Shown piece after piece: positions 17,213 to 24,994 of a stretch of DNA of 64,000 nucleotides. Source of the DNA: Ancylobacter sp. IITR112 (GTDB lineage Bacteria; Pseudomonadota; Alphaproteobacteria; Rhizobiales; Xanthobacteraceae); assembly GCF_041415945.1 (NCBI RefSeq), contig NZ_JBGCUS010000001.1, positions 248,001 through 312,000 of the forward strand, written 5' to 3'. Under the pieces are notes generated by a model. The model did not search any database. It saw nothing but the letters and a program-made list of their open reading frames with translations, and had not been told where the DNA came from. How positions within the stretch are numbered: the stretch's first letter is position 1; each line of letters opens with the position of its first letter. The position numbers and the translations under genes are program-made.

Positions 17213-17251
17213 CGTTTCAAGAAGCACCTCCCGCCACCCAAGCGAGGCCCC

Positions 17252-17677
17252 ATGTCCGTCACCCGTCCGGCGCTGAAGCTCACCCATGAGGGCGCGCTGA
17301 AAATGCTCGCCGCCGCCGTCGCCAGAGCGAGCGATATGGGCGTGCCGCAGAATATCAACATCGTCGACGAAGGCGGCAACCTCCTCGCCTTCGTGCGGAT
17401 GGACGGCGCCAAGCTGCTCTCGCGCGAGACCTCGCTGTCCAAGGCGATCACCGCCGCCTCGCACCGCCAGCCTTCCTCCCGGCTGAACCCGGCCGACGAG
17501 ATCAAGCTCTCCCTCGCCGCCGGCCAGCGGCTGACCAATCTGGAAGGCGGGCTTCCCATCATCATTGACGGCGTCTGCGTCGGCGGCATCGGCGTCGGTT
17601 CGGGCAAGGGGGCGGAGGATGTCGAGGTGGCGCGCGCCGCGCTTGCCGCCATCGGCGCGGAGGACCAGATCCCGTGA
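17252..17677 (+). CDS. GlcG/HbpS family heme-binding-like protein
   Basis: The 141-residue protein fits the GlcG/HbpS (DUF336) family: LTHEGALKMLAAAV, NINIVDEGGNLLAFVRMDGA, then LPIIIDGVCVGGIGVGSGKG. Members are found beside glycolate oxidase, aromatic and diol catabolic genes. Some bind heme or cobalamin-pathway partners, and the enzymatic role is mostly unknown. Its stop overlaps the GST gene start by four bases (GTGA), so the two are translated together. Confidence 0.88.
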   Translation: MSVTRPALKLTHEGALKMLAAAVARASDMGVPQNINIVDEGGNLLAFVRMDGAKLLSRETSLSKAITAASHRQPSSRLNPADEIKLSLAAGQRLTNLEGGLPIIIDGVCVGGIGVGSGKGAEDVEVARAALAAIGAEDQIP

Positions 17678-18300
17678 AACTGCTCCACGCCCCCACATCG
17701 CCTTTCGTGCGCAAGGTCATGGTCGTCGCGCTGGAGACCGGGCTGGCGGACCGCATCGAGATTGTATTCAACGCCGCCAGCCCGCTGCAGCGCGACCCGG
17801 CGCTGACCGCGCTCAATCCGCTTGGCAAGATCCCGGCGCTGGTGCTGGACGACGGCGCGGTGCTCTATGACAGCGCCGTCATCTGCGAATATCTCGCCGG
17901 CCTCGCCGGCGACCGCGACCTCTTCCCCACCGGCCCGGCGCGGTGGCCGGCGCTGACAATGCAGGCGCTCGGCGACGGGCTGCTCGATGCCGCCGTCGGC
18001 ACACGCTACGAGACGGTGATGCGGCCGGAGGCGCTGCGCTGGCCGGAGTGGCGGGAGGCGCAGATGGCGAAGATATCGGGCGCGCTCGATGTCATCGAGC
18101 AGTCTGTCCGCACCGGCCTCATCGGTCTCACTGTCCACCACATCGGCCTCATCACCCTCGGCTGCGCGCTCGGCTATCTCGACTTCCGCTATGCAGATTT
18201 GCAATGGCGCGAGGGCCGTCCGGCGGCGGCGGAATGGTTCGCCGGCTTCGACGCCCGCCCTGCCATGGCCGCCACCCGCCCGCGCGAGCGCGTCGCCTGA
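17674..18300 (+). CDS. Glutathione S-transferase family protein
   Basis: The 208-residue protein has a thioredoxin-like N-terminal domain (KLLHAPTSPFVRKV, then NPLGKIPALVLDDG and LYDSAVICEYL for glutathione binding) and an alpha-helical C-terminal domain. The Ser in TSPF is the likely activating residue. It starts at GTG 17674 overlapping the previous stop. In catabolic operons such enzymes isomerise or open intermediates, as maleylacetoacetate isomerase does, or scavenge reactive products. Which applies here is unknown. Confidence 0.9.
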   Translation: MKLLHAPTSPFVRKVMVVALETGLADRIEIVFNAASPLQRDPALTALNPLGKIPALVLDDGAVLYDSAVICEYLAGLAGDRDLFPTGPARWPALTMQALGDGLLDAAVGTRYETVMRPEALRWPEWREAQMAKISGALDVIEQSVRTGLIGLTVHHIGLITLGCALGYLDFRYADLQWREGRPAAAEWFAGFDARPAMAATRPRERVA

Positions 18301-18326
18301 TCTTCTCCGAAAAAGCGTTGGATATC

Positions 18327-18785
18327 ATGAGCTTGCCGTCGCTGCGCCTGTTCGTTCTCAACGGCGCCAACACCAATCTCTATGGCCTCGACCCCACCGG
18401 CCCCTATGGCGCGCTGACGCTTGAGGACATCGCGGAGGATTGCCGCGCGCGGGCGCAAGCCCTTGGCGCGTCGGTCGATTTCCGGCAAACCAACCATGAG
18501 GGCCTGCTGGTCGACTGGATTCAGGAGGCGCGCAACGGAGCGGACGGCATCGTCATCAACGCCGGCAGCCTCTCCTACACCTCCATCGCCGTGCTCGACG
18601 CCCTTTCCGCCGTCGCCAAGCCGGCATTCCAGGTGCATGTGAGCAACGTGTTCACGCGCGAACCCTTCCGCCACCACGCCCCGCTGGCGGCGGCAGTGAC
18701 CGGCTGCATCATCGGTCTGGGCCCCTCAGGCTATGGCGCGGCGGTGGAAGCGCTGATCGCCCACATCCGGCGGGGAGGGGCATAA
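18327..18785 (+). CDS. AroQ-like (type II 3-dehydroquinate dehydratase fold) protein with altered active site
   Basis: The 152-residue protein has the size and order of motifs of type II dehydroquinases: VLNGANTNLYG, a Tyr in GPYGALTLED, TNHEGLLVDWI, and VSNVFTREPFRHHAP. Three usual positions differ. The Arg of G-x-R-E-P aligns with Asp (LDPTGPYG). The active-site His of T-H-T-S aligns with Tyr (SLSYTS). The Pro of I-N-P-G-A is Ala. It is the last gene of a catabolic operon, not an aromatic biosynthesis locus. It may act on another hydroxylated ring acid, or on quinate-derived dehydroquinate with changed kinetics. The fold call is firm; the reaction is not. Confidence 0.8.
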   Translation: MSLPSLRLFVLNGANTNLYGLDPTGPYGALTLEDIAEDCRARAQALGASVDFRQTNHEGLLVDWIQEARNGADGIVINAGSLSYTSIAVLDALSAVAKPAFQVHVSNVFTREPFRHHAPLAAAVTGCIIGLGPSGYGAAVEALIAHIRRGGA

Positions 18786-18812
18786 GTAACTCTATTATTT
18801 TGATAAATAGCT

Positions 18813-19844
18813 TCACACGCCGCTGGTCACGCCCGAGATCAGATTGGCGTCGTACAGCGCTGCGATGTCGATGCGCCCGCTCTCGCGCACCGGCGCCAGC
18901 GTCGCGAGCAGCCGCTGCAGCTCCGCCTCTGCCGCTCGGCGTGCCTCCTCGGCCTGCACCACATTCACCGCCTGGAAGCGGAGCGTCGAGCCCGGCACCA
19001 GCCGGCCGGCCAGCGGCAGGTCGGCGGAGATGACGGTGGCGATTTTCGCATAACCGCCAATGGTTTGATGGTCGGCGAGCAGGAGGATGGGAAGCCCCGA
19101 TCCCGGCACCTGCACCGCGCCGGTGACGATGCCGTCCGAGACGATGTCGGCGCCGCCGCGAAAGCCCAGCGCCGGCCCTTCGAGCCGCAGCCCCATGCGG
19201 TCGGCCTCGCGCGAGACGCGGTAGGGCGCGCTGAAGAAGGTCGCCAGCGCCGCCTCGGTGAAGGCGTCGGCCTGCGGTCCCGGCACCGCCCGCAGCGTCA
19301 CCTCGCCGGCGGCGCCGGCTAGGGAGGGCAGGGCGAGGCAGGGGCCTAAGGCGTTGGGAATGTTAACATTCAGCCGGTCGCCCGCCATCAGCGCCCGTCC
19401 CTCATGGCCGCCAAAGCCGCCCTTGAGATCGGTTGATCGCGAGCCAAGGACGGGCGGAACGTCGATCCCGCCGGCGACAGCCAGCACCGCGCAGCCCGAG
19501 CCGGTCAGAGCGCCGATGCGCACCCGCGCGCCGTCCGGCACGTCAATGGCCCGCCACGCGCCATAGCGCTGCGTTTCGCCGCCAATTGTCACCTCGATAT
19601 CCGCCTGCGCGCCCGTCAGCGCCATCCGCAGCGGCCCGCCGGCGACCTCAAATACCGGGCCGAGCAGGCGAATTTCCAGCGCTGCCGCTCCGGTCGCGTT
19701 GCCCACCAGCGCATTGGCGAGCCGCAGCGCCATGCTGTCCAGCGCCCCGCACACCGGCACGCCATAGGCCTGAAAGCCCGTGCGTCCAAGATCCTGCACC
19801 GTCGTCTGCAGGCCGGGCTGGAGGATGGCGAGCTGGGCGCTCAC
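18813..19844 (-). CDS. pxpC: 5-oxoprolinase subunit C (biotin-dependent carboxyltransferase-like)
   Basis: The 343-residue protein starts LAILQPGLQTTVQDLGRTG and continues YGVPVCGALDSMALRLAN, the signature of PxpC/KipA proteins. With PxpA and PxpB it cleaves 5-oxoproline (pyroglutamate) to glutamate using ATP. Its start overlaps the end of pxpB by four bases. It is convergent with the AroQ-like gene, 27 bases apart, with only a weak AT-rich stem (CTATT/AATAG) between them. Confidence 0.92.
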   Translation of the reverse strand: MSAQLAILQPGLQTTVQDLGRTGFQAYGVPVCGALDSMALRLANALVGNATGAAALEIRLLGPVFEVAGGPLRMALTGAQADIEVTIGGETQRYGAWRAIDVPDGARVRIGALTGSGCAVLAVAGGIDVPPVLGSRSTDLKGGFGGHEGRALMAGDRLNVNIPNALGPCLALPSLAGAAGEVTLRAVPGPQADAFTEAALATFFSAPYRVSREADRMGLRLEGPALGFRGGADIVSDGIVTGAVQVPGSGLPILLLADHQTIGGYAKIATVISADLPLAGRLVPGSTLRFQAVNVVQAEEARRAAEAELQRLLATLAPVRESGRIDIAALYDANLISGVTSGV

Positions 19845-20584
19845 GCCGATATCCCTTCCGCTTCAGGCAGATAGAGCCCCTGTGCGACCGCCTTGGCAAT
19901 GGCGGCATGGGCGTCGGCGTTCACCGGCACGAACCGCACCCCGTCGCCCGGCGCGAACAGGGTCGGCGGCATTCGGGCGGGATCGAAGAAGCGCAGCGGC
20001 GTATGGCCGATGAGGTGCCAGCCGCCCGGCGACGCGACGGGGTAGATGCCGGTCATGCGTTGGGCGATGGCGACCGAGCCCGGCGGCACCCGGACCCGCG
20101 GGCTCGCCCGGCGCGGCAGGTCGAGCGCGGCCGGCAGGTCGCCGAGATAGGCGAAACCCGGCAAGAACCCTTGCGCGTAAACGCGGTAGAGCGTGCCGGC
20201 ATGCAGCGCGGCCACCTCCGCCTCGCTCAGTCCGGTCGCCGCCGCGACCTCGGCGAGGTCCGCCCCCCCCGCGCCGCCATACAGCACCGGGATCCGCCAG
20301 ATGCGGGCGGGGTTGGTGCTGGCCGCATCGTCCAGTTCCAGCGCGCCGATAAGCCCTTTCAATACCTCCGCATTCGTGATCAGCGGATCGTAATGCACCA
20401 GCAGCGAGCGGAAGCTGGGCACGGTCTCCACCAGCCCCGCCGGCGGCGCGGCGGCCAAAAGCGCGGCGGTGCGGTGGACGAGGGCGTTGATCGCCGGGTC
20501 GATGCGCTCCCCGAACTCGACCGCGAAGGCGGTGTCGCCGACGGGAAGAAAACGCGCCGTTTCGCGGATGCGTGTCGCCGTCAT
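19841..20584 (-). CDS. pxpB: 5-oxoprolinase subunit B (KipI-like)
   Basis: The 247-residue protein has FLPVGDTAFAVEFGERID at the N-terminus and GFLPGFAYLGDLP with SPGGWHLIGHTPL towards the C-terminus, as in PxpB/KipI. It forms a complex with PxpC. It precedes pxpC with a 4-base overlap. The divergent gene is pxpA, about 100 bases away, so all three subunits can be controlled from one intergenic region. Confidence 0.92.
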   Translation of the reverse strand: MTATRIRETARFLPVGDTAFAVEFGERIDPAINALVHRTAALLAAAPPAGLVETVPSFRSLLVHYDPLITNAEVLKGLIGALELDDAASTNPARIWRIPVLYGGAGGADLAEVAAATGLSEAEVAALHAGTLYRVYAQGFLPGFAYLGDLPAALDLPRRASPRVRVPPGSVAIAQRMTGIYPVASPGGWHLIGHTPLRFFDPARMPPTLFAPGDGVRFVPVNADAHAAIAKAVAQGLYLPEAEGISA

Positions 20585-20683
20585 CGCTCCCCCTGCGCGC
20601 CGTCCCGCTGCGTGGTTCCGCCGTGAAATCTGTTACCGTATAAAGGCTTGAACGTGCGGATGTCAGGCGGTGGGAGAAGTTTG

Positions 20684-21460
20684 TTGGCGAAACGCATCAA
20701 CATCAATGCCGATCTCGGCGAGGGCTTCGGGCATTACGCCATCGGCAATGACGACGCGATGCTGAAAATCGTCAACAGCGTCAATGTCGCCTGTGGCTTT
20801 CACGCCGGCGACGCTACCATCATGCGCGAGGTATGCCTCAAGGCGAAGGAGAACGGCGTCTCGGTGGGCGCCCATCCCGGCTTCAACGATCTCTGGGGCT
20901 TCGGCCGCCGGCAGATCCGCATGAACGCGGACGATCTCGAATATCTCGTCGCCTACCAGCTTGGCGCCCTCGCCGGAATGGCGGCCTATGCCGGGGTGAA
21001 GGTCACCCATGTGAAGCCGCATGGCGCGCTCAACAATATGTGCGCGGTGGAGCGGGACTATGCCCGCGCCGTCGCCCGCGCCATCAAGGTGGTCGACCCG
21101 GCGCTCTATTATCTCGCCTTGTCGGGCACCGAGATGGAGAAGGCGGCGGTCGATCTCGGCGTGCCGCTGGCGCGGGAGGCCTTCATCGACCGCCTTTATG
21201 AGGATGACGGCAATCTGCGCGCGCGGAGCTATGCCGACGCGATGATCCGCGATCCCGCCGTGGCGGCGGAACGCGCCGTACGCATGGTGCTGGAGGGCGA
21301 GATTGTATCAGTGCAAGGCAGGCGCATGCCGACAAGGTTCGACTCGCTCTGTTTGCACGGCGACGAGCCCACCGCCCTCGCCGTCGCCACCGCCTGCTGC
21401 GCGGCGCTGCGCGCAGCCGGCATCGAACTCGTCACCCTGCCGGAGATGATGGCCGGCTGA
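20684..21460 (+). CDS. pxpA: 5-oxoprolinase subunit A (LamB/YcsF family)
   Basis: The protein begins with NINADLGEGFGHYAIGND and VACGFHAGDATIM, the diagnostic start of the LamB/YcsF (PxpA) family. I take TTG 20684 as start: GGGAG lies 7 bases before it, and the product would be 258 residues, the usual size. An ATG at 20660 in the same frame would add eight residues but has a poor ribosome binding site. It completes the 5-oxoprolinase with pxpBC but, unlike the common single operon, is transcribed in the opposite direction. A TATAAA sequence lies at 20640-20645. Confidence 0.9.
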   Translation: MAKRININADLGEGFGHYAIGNDDAMLKIVNSVNVACGFHAGDATIMREVCLKAKENGVSVGAHPGFNDLWGFGRRQIRMNADDLEYLVAYQLGALAGMAAYAGVKVTHVKPHGALNNMCAVERDYARAVARAIKVVDPALYYLALSGTEMEKAAVDLGVPLAREAFIDRLYEDDGNLRARSYADAMIRDPAVAAERAVRMVLEGEIVSVQGRRMPTRFDSLCLHGDEPTALAVATACCAALRAAGIELVTLPEMMAG

Positions 21461-21472
21461 AATTGTCCGGGC

Positions 21473-22450
21473 TTAGCCGTAAAGCAAGCCCGCAAGCGCG
21501 GCATAGAGCGGTATGCCAAGCACCACATTGAAGGGGAAGGTGATGGCCAGCGAGGCAGCCAGCGAATAGGCCGCGTTCGCTTCCGGCAGGGCGAGCCGGA
21601 CCGCGGCCGGGGCGGCGATGTAGGAGGCGCTCGCCGCCAGCGTCGCCAGCACCACCGCGCCGCCTTGCGAGAGCCCGGCCGCATGGCCGGCGAGCAGGCC
21701 GAGCCCGCCATTGATTAGCGGCGCGAGCAGGGCGAAGGCGAAGAGGCGTCCGCCCGCCTTCCACGCCGCGTCGGCCTTTTCCGCCGCAACGATGCCGAGT
21801 TCCAGCAGGAACAGGCACAGGAAGCCGAGGAACAGATCGCCGAAAAACGGCCGCACCGGCGCCAGTCCGGCCTTGCCGATGATCCCGCCGATCACCAGCC
21901 CGCCGACCAGAAGCAGAAAACTCTTGGCTGAGACGACCTCGTGCAGCGCCGGCCCGAGCGAGGGTGGCCCCTGCACCGTGCCGTCGCCTCCCGCCCCCGC
22001 GAGCCGGGCGATGACGAGGGCGACGACGATGGCGGGCGCCTCCATCAGCGCCAGTAGGGCGGTCATGAAGCCTTCATGAGGGAGGCCGGCCCGTTCGAGA
22101 TAACTGACCACGGCGATGAAGGTGACGGCGGAGACCGAGCCGTAATGCGCGGCGAGCGAGGCGGCATCGGCGACGCTGAAGCCGGCGATCCGGCGCAGGG
22201 CGCCATAGCACCACAGCGGAATGAGCAGCCCGAGCGCGAGGGCCGCAGCCGCGGGCCCGGCGAAATCGGCCCAGCGTGTTTCCGCCAGTTCCGCACCGCC
22301 TTTCAGGCCGATCGCCAGCAGGAGATAGATCGACACGGCCTCGAACACCGGCGCCGGCACACGCAGATTGCTGCGCAAGGCGCAGGCAAGCGCTCCCAGC
22401 CCGAAACACAGGACAGGTGGCGAGAGCAGGGCGGCGCTGGCGAGCGACAT
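21473..22450 (-). CDS. SbtA-like sodium-dependent bicarbonate transporter family permease
   Basis: The 325-residue protein has about ten membrane segments. SIYLLLAIGLKGGAELA near residue 40 and AAHYGSVSAVTFIAV near residue 105 are typical of the SbtA/DUF897 family. Cyanobacterial SbtA imports bicarbonate with sodium; in heterotrophs the substrate is rarely tested. It is convergent with pxpA (12-base gap). No carbon-fixation gene is present here, so a bicarbonate role is only a family-based suggestion. Confidence 0.85.
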   Translation of the reverse strand: MSLASAALLSPPVLCFGLGALACALRSNLRVPAPVFEAVSIYLLLAIGLKGGAELAETRWADFAGPAAAALALGLLIPLWCYGALRRIAGFSVADAASLAAHYGSVSAVTFIAVVSYLERAGLPHEGFMTALLALMEAPAIVVALVIARLAGAGGDGTVQGPPSLGPALHEVVSAKSFLLLVGGLVIGGIIGKAGLAPVRPFFGDLFLGFLCLFLLELGIVAAEKADAAWKAGGRLFAFALLAPLINGGLGLLAGHAAGLSQGGAVVLATLAASASYIAAPAAVRLALPEANAAYSLAASLAITFPFNVVLGIPLYAALAGLLYG

Positions 22451-22581
22451 GGAGGAGCTTCCTTGGCGAGGGCGAGTGGGCTGTCAGGCAAGGGCCGGAC
22501 GCGGCACCGCTCTGCGGTTGCCGGCCCGGCCCGGAAGGAGGTGATGGGAGGGCCGGCGCCGTGGCGCCGGCCCTTGTGTGG

Positions 22582-23568
22582 TCAGTGCGCGCCAAGCTCG
22601 TTCTTGCGGGTCTTCCACAGCGAGAAGAAAATGCCGCCGGCGATCATCGCCACCGTCACGCCCAGCGAAATCGCCGGGTCGAGCTTGCCGTAGTAGTAGT
22701 TCCAGAAGATCTTGCCGCCGATGAACACCAGCACGAGCGCCAGGGCGTATTTCAGGTATTCGAAGCGGTGCACCATGGCGGCCAGGGCAAAGTAGAGGGC
22801 GCGCAGGCCGAGGATCGCCATGATGTTGGCGGTGAAGACGATGTAGGTGTCGGTGGTGATGGCGAAGATCGCCGGCACCGAGTCGACCGCGAAGATCAGG
22901 TCGGCGATGTTGATGACCACCAGCGCCAGGAACAGCGGCGTTACCCACAGCACCATCTTGCCCGTCACCGGGTGCGGCTGGCGCACGATGAAGCGCTGGC
23001 CGTGCAACTGAGGCGTCACGCGCAGGATGCGCGAGAGCAGGCGCACCACCGGGTTCTTCGAGATGTCCTGCTCGCCTTCCTTGACGATCAGCATCTTGAT
23101 GCCGGTGGCGACGAGGAACGCGCCGAACAGCAGCAGCACCCAGTCATATTCCTGCACCAGCGCGGCGCCGACGCCGATCATGATGCCGCGTAGCACCAGC
23201 ACGGCGATGATGCCCCAGACAAGGGCGCGGTATTGGTAGATGCGAGGAATGGCGAAGTAGCTGAAGATCAAGGAGATGACGAAGACATTGTCGATCGACA
23301 GCGCTTTCTCGATGGCATAGCCGGTGAAGTACTGCATGCTGGCGTCGGCGCCGCGCGAGTACCATACCCAGCCGCCGAACAGCACGGCCACAGCGATGTA
23401 GAACAGCGAGAGACGCAGGCTTTCGCCGATGCCGAGTTCCTTGTCGCCCTTGTTCAGCACGCCGAGGTCGAAGGCGAGCAACACGAAGACGATGGCGAGG
23501 AAGCTCAGCCAGAGCCAGGCGGGCGTGCCGACAATGTCGGCGGTGATCAGCGATATCAGTGTGTCCAT
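22582..23568 (-). CDS. TerC/Alx family integral membrane protein
   Basis: The 328-residue protein has about nine membrane segments. It carries the family stretches FDLGVLNKGDKELGIGESL, IEKALSIDNVFVISLIFSYF and NIADLIFAVDSVPAIFAIT, with acidic residues in the membrane. TerC/Alx proteins are linked to manganese export and to tellurite resistance. A manganese/iron importer lies 9 kb away (sitABCD), so metal balance is a fair reading. I looked for a manganese riboswitch in its leader and could not identify one. Confidence 0.9.
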   Translation of the reverse strand: MDTLISLITADIVGTPAWLWLSFLAIVFVLLAFDLGVLNKGDKELGIGESLRLSLFYIAVAVLFGGWVWYSRGADASMQYFTGYAIEKALSIDNVFVISLIFSYFAIPRIYQYRALVWGIIAVLVLRGIMIGVGAALVQEYDWVLLLFGAFLVATGIKMLIVKEGEQDISKNPVVRLLSRILRVTPQLHGQRFIVRQPHPVTGKMVLWVTPLFLALVVINIADLIFAVDSVPAIFAITTDTYIVFTANIMAILGLRALYFALAAMVHRFEYLKYALALVLVFIGGKIFWNYYYGKLDPAISLGVTVAMIAGGIFFSLWKTRKNELGAH

Positions 23569-23742
23569 GGGGTCCTCGGTTCAGGCTCCACGACGCGCGC
23601 CGGCATGCCGACCTGCGGCGCCGGAGTGGCGGCACAGGTCGTTCATGCAGGCGGATGCTGGGAGCGGGTTAGCGTGAGGACCGACATGGCGGCGGGGGCC
23701 GTCAGAGGGACCCGGACCTCGGCGTGACGCGAAAGGGGGCGT

Positions 23743-23979
23743 TTAGCGCAGGCGCGGAAGCGCCAGATCGGTAAAGCGTCCGGGCCGGCGTGTGGCACGC
23801 ATCTCGGTCCGCTCACGCCCCTCGCGGCGCAGATAGTCGATCTGGGCGATGAGCTGGCGCTTGATGCGCTTGAGTGCCATCAGGCGCTCGCCATCCGGTT
23901 TCTCACGGCGGCGCTCGGCCGCGAGTTCGACATCGAGCAACTGGCTCCGGGTCGTCAGTGACTTGAGGAACTGGTCCAC
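23743..23979 (-). CDS. Small YdcH/DUF465-like coiled-coil protein
   Basis: Start GTG 23979 is preceded by AAAGGAGG at 5-base spacing, giving 78 residues. The middle (LAAERRREKPDGERLMALK then RIKRQLIAQIDYLRR) is a charged helical hairpin with the pattern of YdcH/DUF465 proteins, which have no established function. The open frame extends upstream, but the strong ribosome binding site decides the start. It is transcribed away from the OxyR-like gene, sharing a 94-base intergenic region. Confidence 0.75.
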   Translation of the reverse strand: MDQFLKSLTTRSQLLDVELAAERRREKPDGERLMALKRIKRQLIAQIDYLRREGRERTEMRATRRPGRFTDLALPRLR

Positions 23980-24053
23980 GTCAACCTCCTTTCGCTGCGG
24001 GGAAGATGGCGTAGACGGGTTCATAGTTCCAATGCATAGTCTCAATATCATTG

Positions 24054-24068
24054 ATAGCCTGGAGCTAT
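24054..24068 (+). promoter_or_regulatory. OxyR-type half-site ATAG-N7-CTAT upstream of the OxyR-like gene
   Basis: ATAG (24054-24057) and CTAT (24065-24068) are separated by exactly 7 bases, the OxyR dimer-contact spacing. At the expected next position upstream (24043-24046) lies CAAT, three of four matches, and the fourth element is poor. It is directly before the probable start at 24074, overlapping the GGAG ribosome binding site, which would suit autorepression. Confidence 0.5.
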
Positions 24069-24073
24069 TAGAA

Positions 24074-24994
24074 GTGGCCTTTCGCCCCACGCATCGTCAG
24101 TTGGAATATGCCGTTGCGCTTGCCGAAACCGGCCATTTCGGCGCGGCGGCGCGCCGCTGCCATGTCTCGCAACCCACGCTGTCGGTGCAGATCGGCCAAT
24201 TGGAGGCGCAACTCGGCGCCATCTTGTTCGACCGGACCCCAGGCCGTGTTCAGCCGACCGCCATTGGTCTTCGGGTCATCGAGGCGGCGCGTTCGGTACT
24301 GCTGACGCTGGACGACATCGTCGCGGTGGCGGCGAGCGGGGCGCGCAATCTCGGTGGGCTGATCCGGTTGGGTGTGGCGCCGACCTTCGGCCCCTATTTC
24401 CTGCCGCACCTGCTCTCGCCGCTGCATGCCCGTTTTCCCGCGCTGCAGATCTACATCAAGGAGGAGCGCCCAGCGACGATCCTGCGCGAAGTGGTGTCTG
24501 GCGCGATCGACTGCGGGCTAGGGCCGGCGCCTGATTCCGGCCATGCCGTCACTTTCCGCCGACTGTGCCGCGAGACGATCTTTCTCGGCGTGCCCAAGGA
24601 CCATCCGCTTGCCGCCATCGGCCATGTCGAGCCGCAGGCGCTGCGCGGCGAGCGTCTGCTCACCCTCGGGCGGGGGCATCATCTGTTCGAGCGCACGCGC
24701 GAACTCGCCGCCGCCTGCGGAGCCGAGATGCGGGAGGACTATGAGGGCACCAGCCTCGACGCGCTAAGGCAGATGGTTGTCATGGGCATGGGCATGTCGC
24801 TGTTTCCCGAGCTTTATGCGCGCTCGGAATTCCGCATGGAGGACGACATCGCCCTGCTCACCCTCGACGGCTGGCCGGCCAGCCGCGAGATGGGCTATTT
24901 CTGGCGTGCCGGCAACGGGCGGGCGGCTCAGTTCGAGGAACTCGCGCGCGAAAGCGAAGTCACCTGCGCTGCGCTGGGATTGTCCTCGCGCTGA
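24074..24994 (+). CDS. OxyR-like LysR-family regulator lacking the redox cysteines
   Basis: The 306-residue protein has the OxyR-type winged helix (THRQLEYAVALAETGHFGAA, CHVSQPTLSVQI) and aligns with OxyR without gaps through LLTLGRGHHLFERTRE to TSLDALRQMV. In that alignment the peroxidatic Cys199 is His and Cys208 is Ala, so peroxide sensing by disulphide cannot occur as in E. coli OxyR. I prefer GTG 24074 (GGAG upstream, start of the helix region as in relatives); ATG 24032 would add 14 residues. Its 3' end overlaps the convergent TetR gene by 67 bases. It may control the divergent small gene, the TerC gene, or itself. Confidence 0.85.
   Translation: MAFRPTHRQLEYAVALAETGHFGAAARRCHVSQPTLSVQIGQLEAQLGAILFDRTPGRVQPTAIGLRVIEAARSVLLTLDDIVAVAASGARNLGGLIRLGVAPTFGPYFLPHLLSPLHARFPALQIYIKEERPATILREVVSGAIDCGLGPAPDSGHAVTFRRLCRETIFLGVPKDHPLAAIGHVEPQALRGERLLTLGRGHHLFERTRELAAACGAEMREDYEGTSLDALRQMVVMGMGMSLFPELYARSEFRMEDDIALLTLDGWPASREMGYFWRAGNGRAAQFEELARESEVTCAALGLSSR

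Noticed and set aside
23569..23742. Possible yybP-ykoY manganese riboswitch before the TerC gene
   Set aside because: TerC/Alx genes often have one, but I could not find the GGGGAGTA core or the conserved CGTCAAC segment in this 174-base leader.
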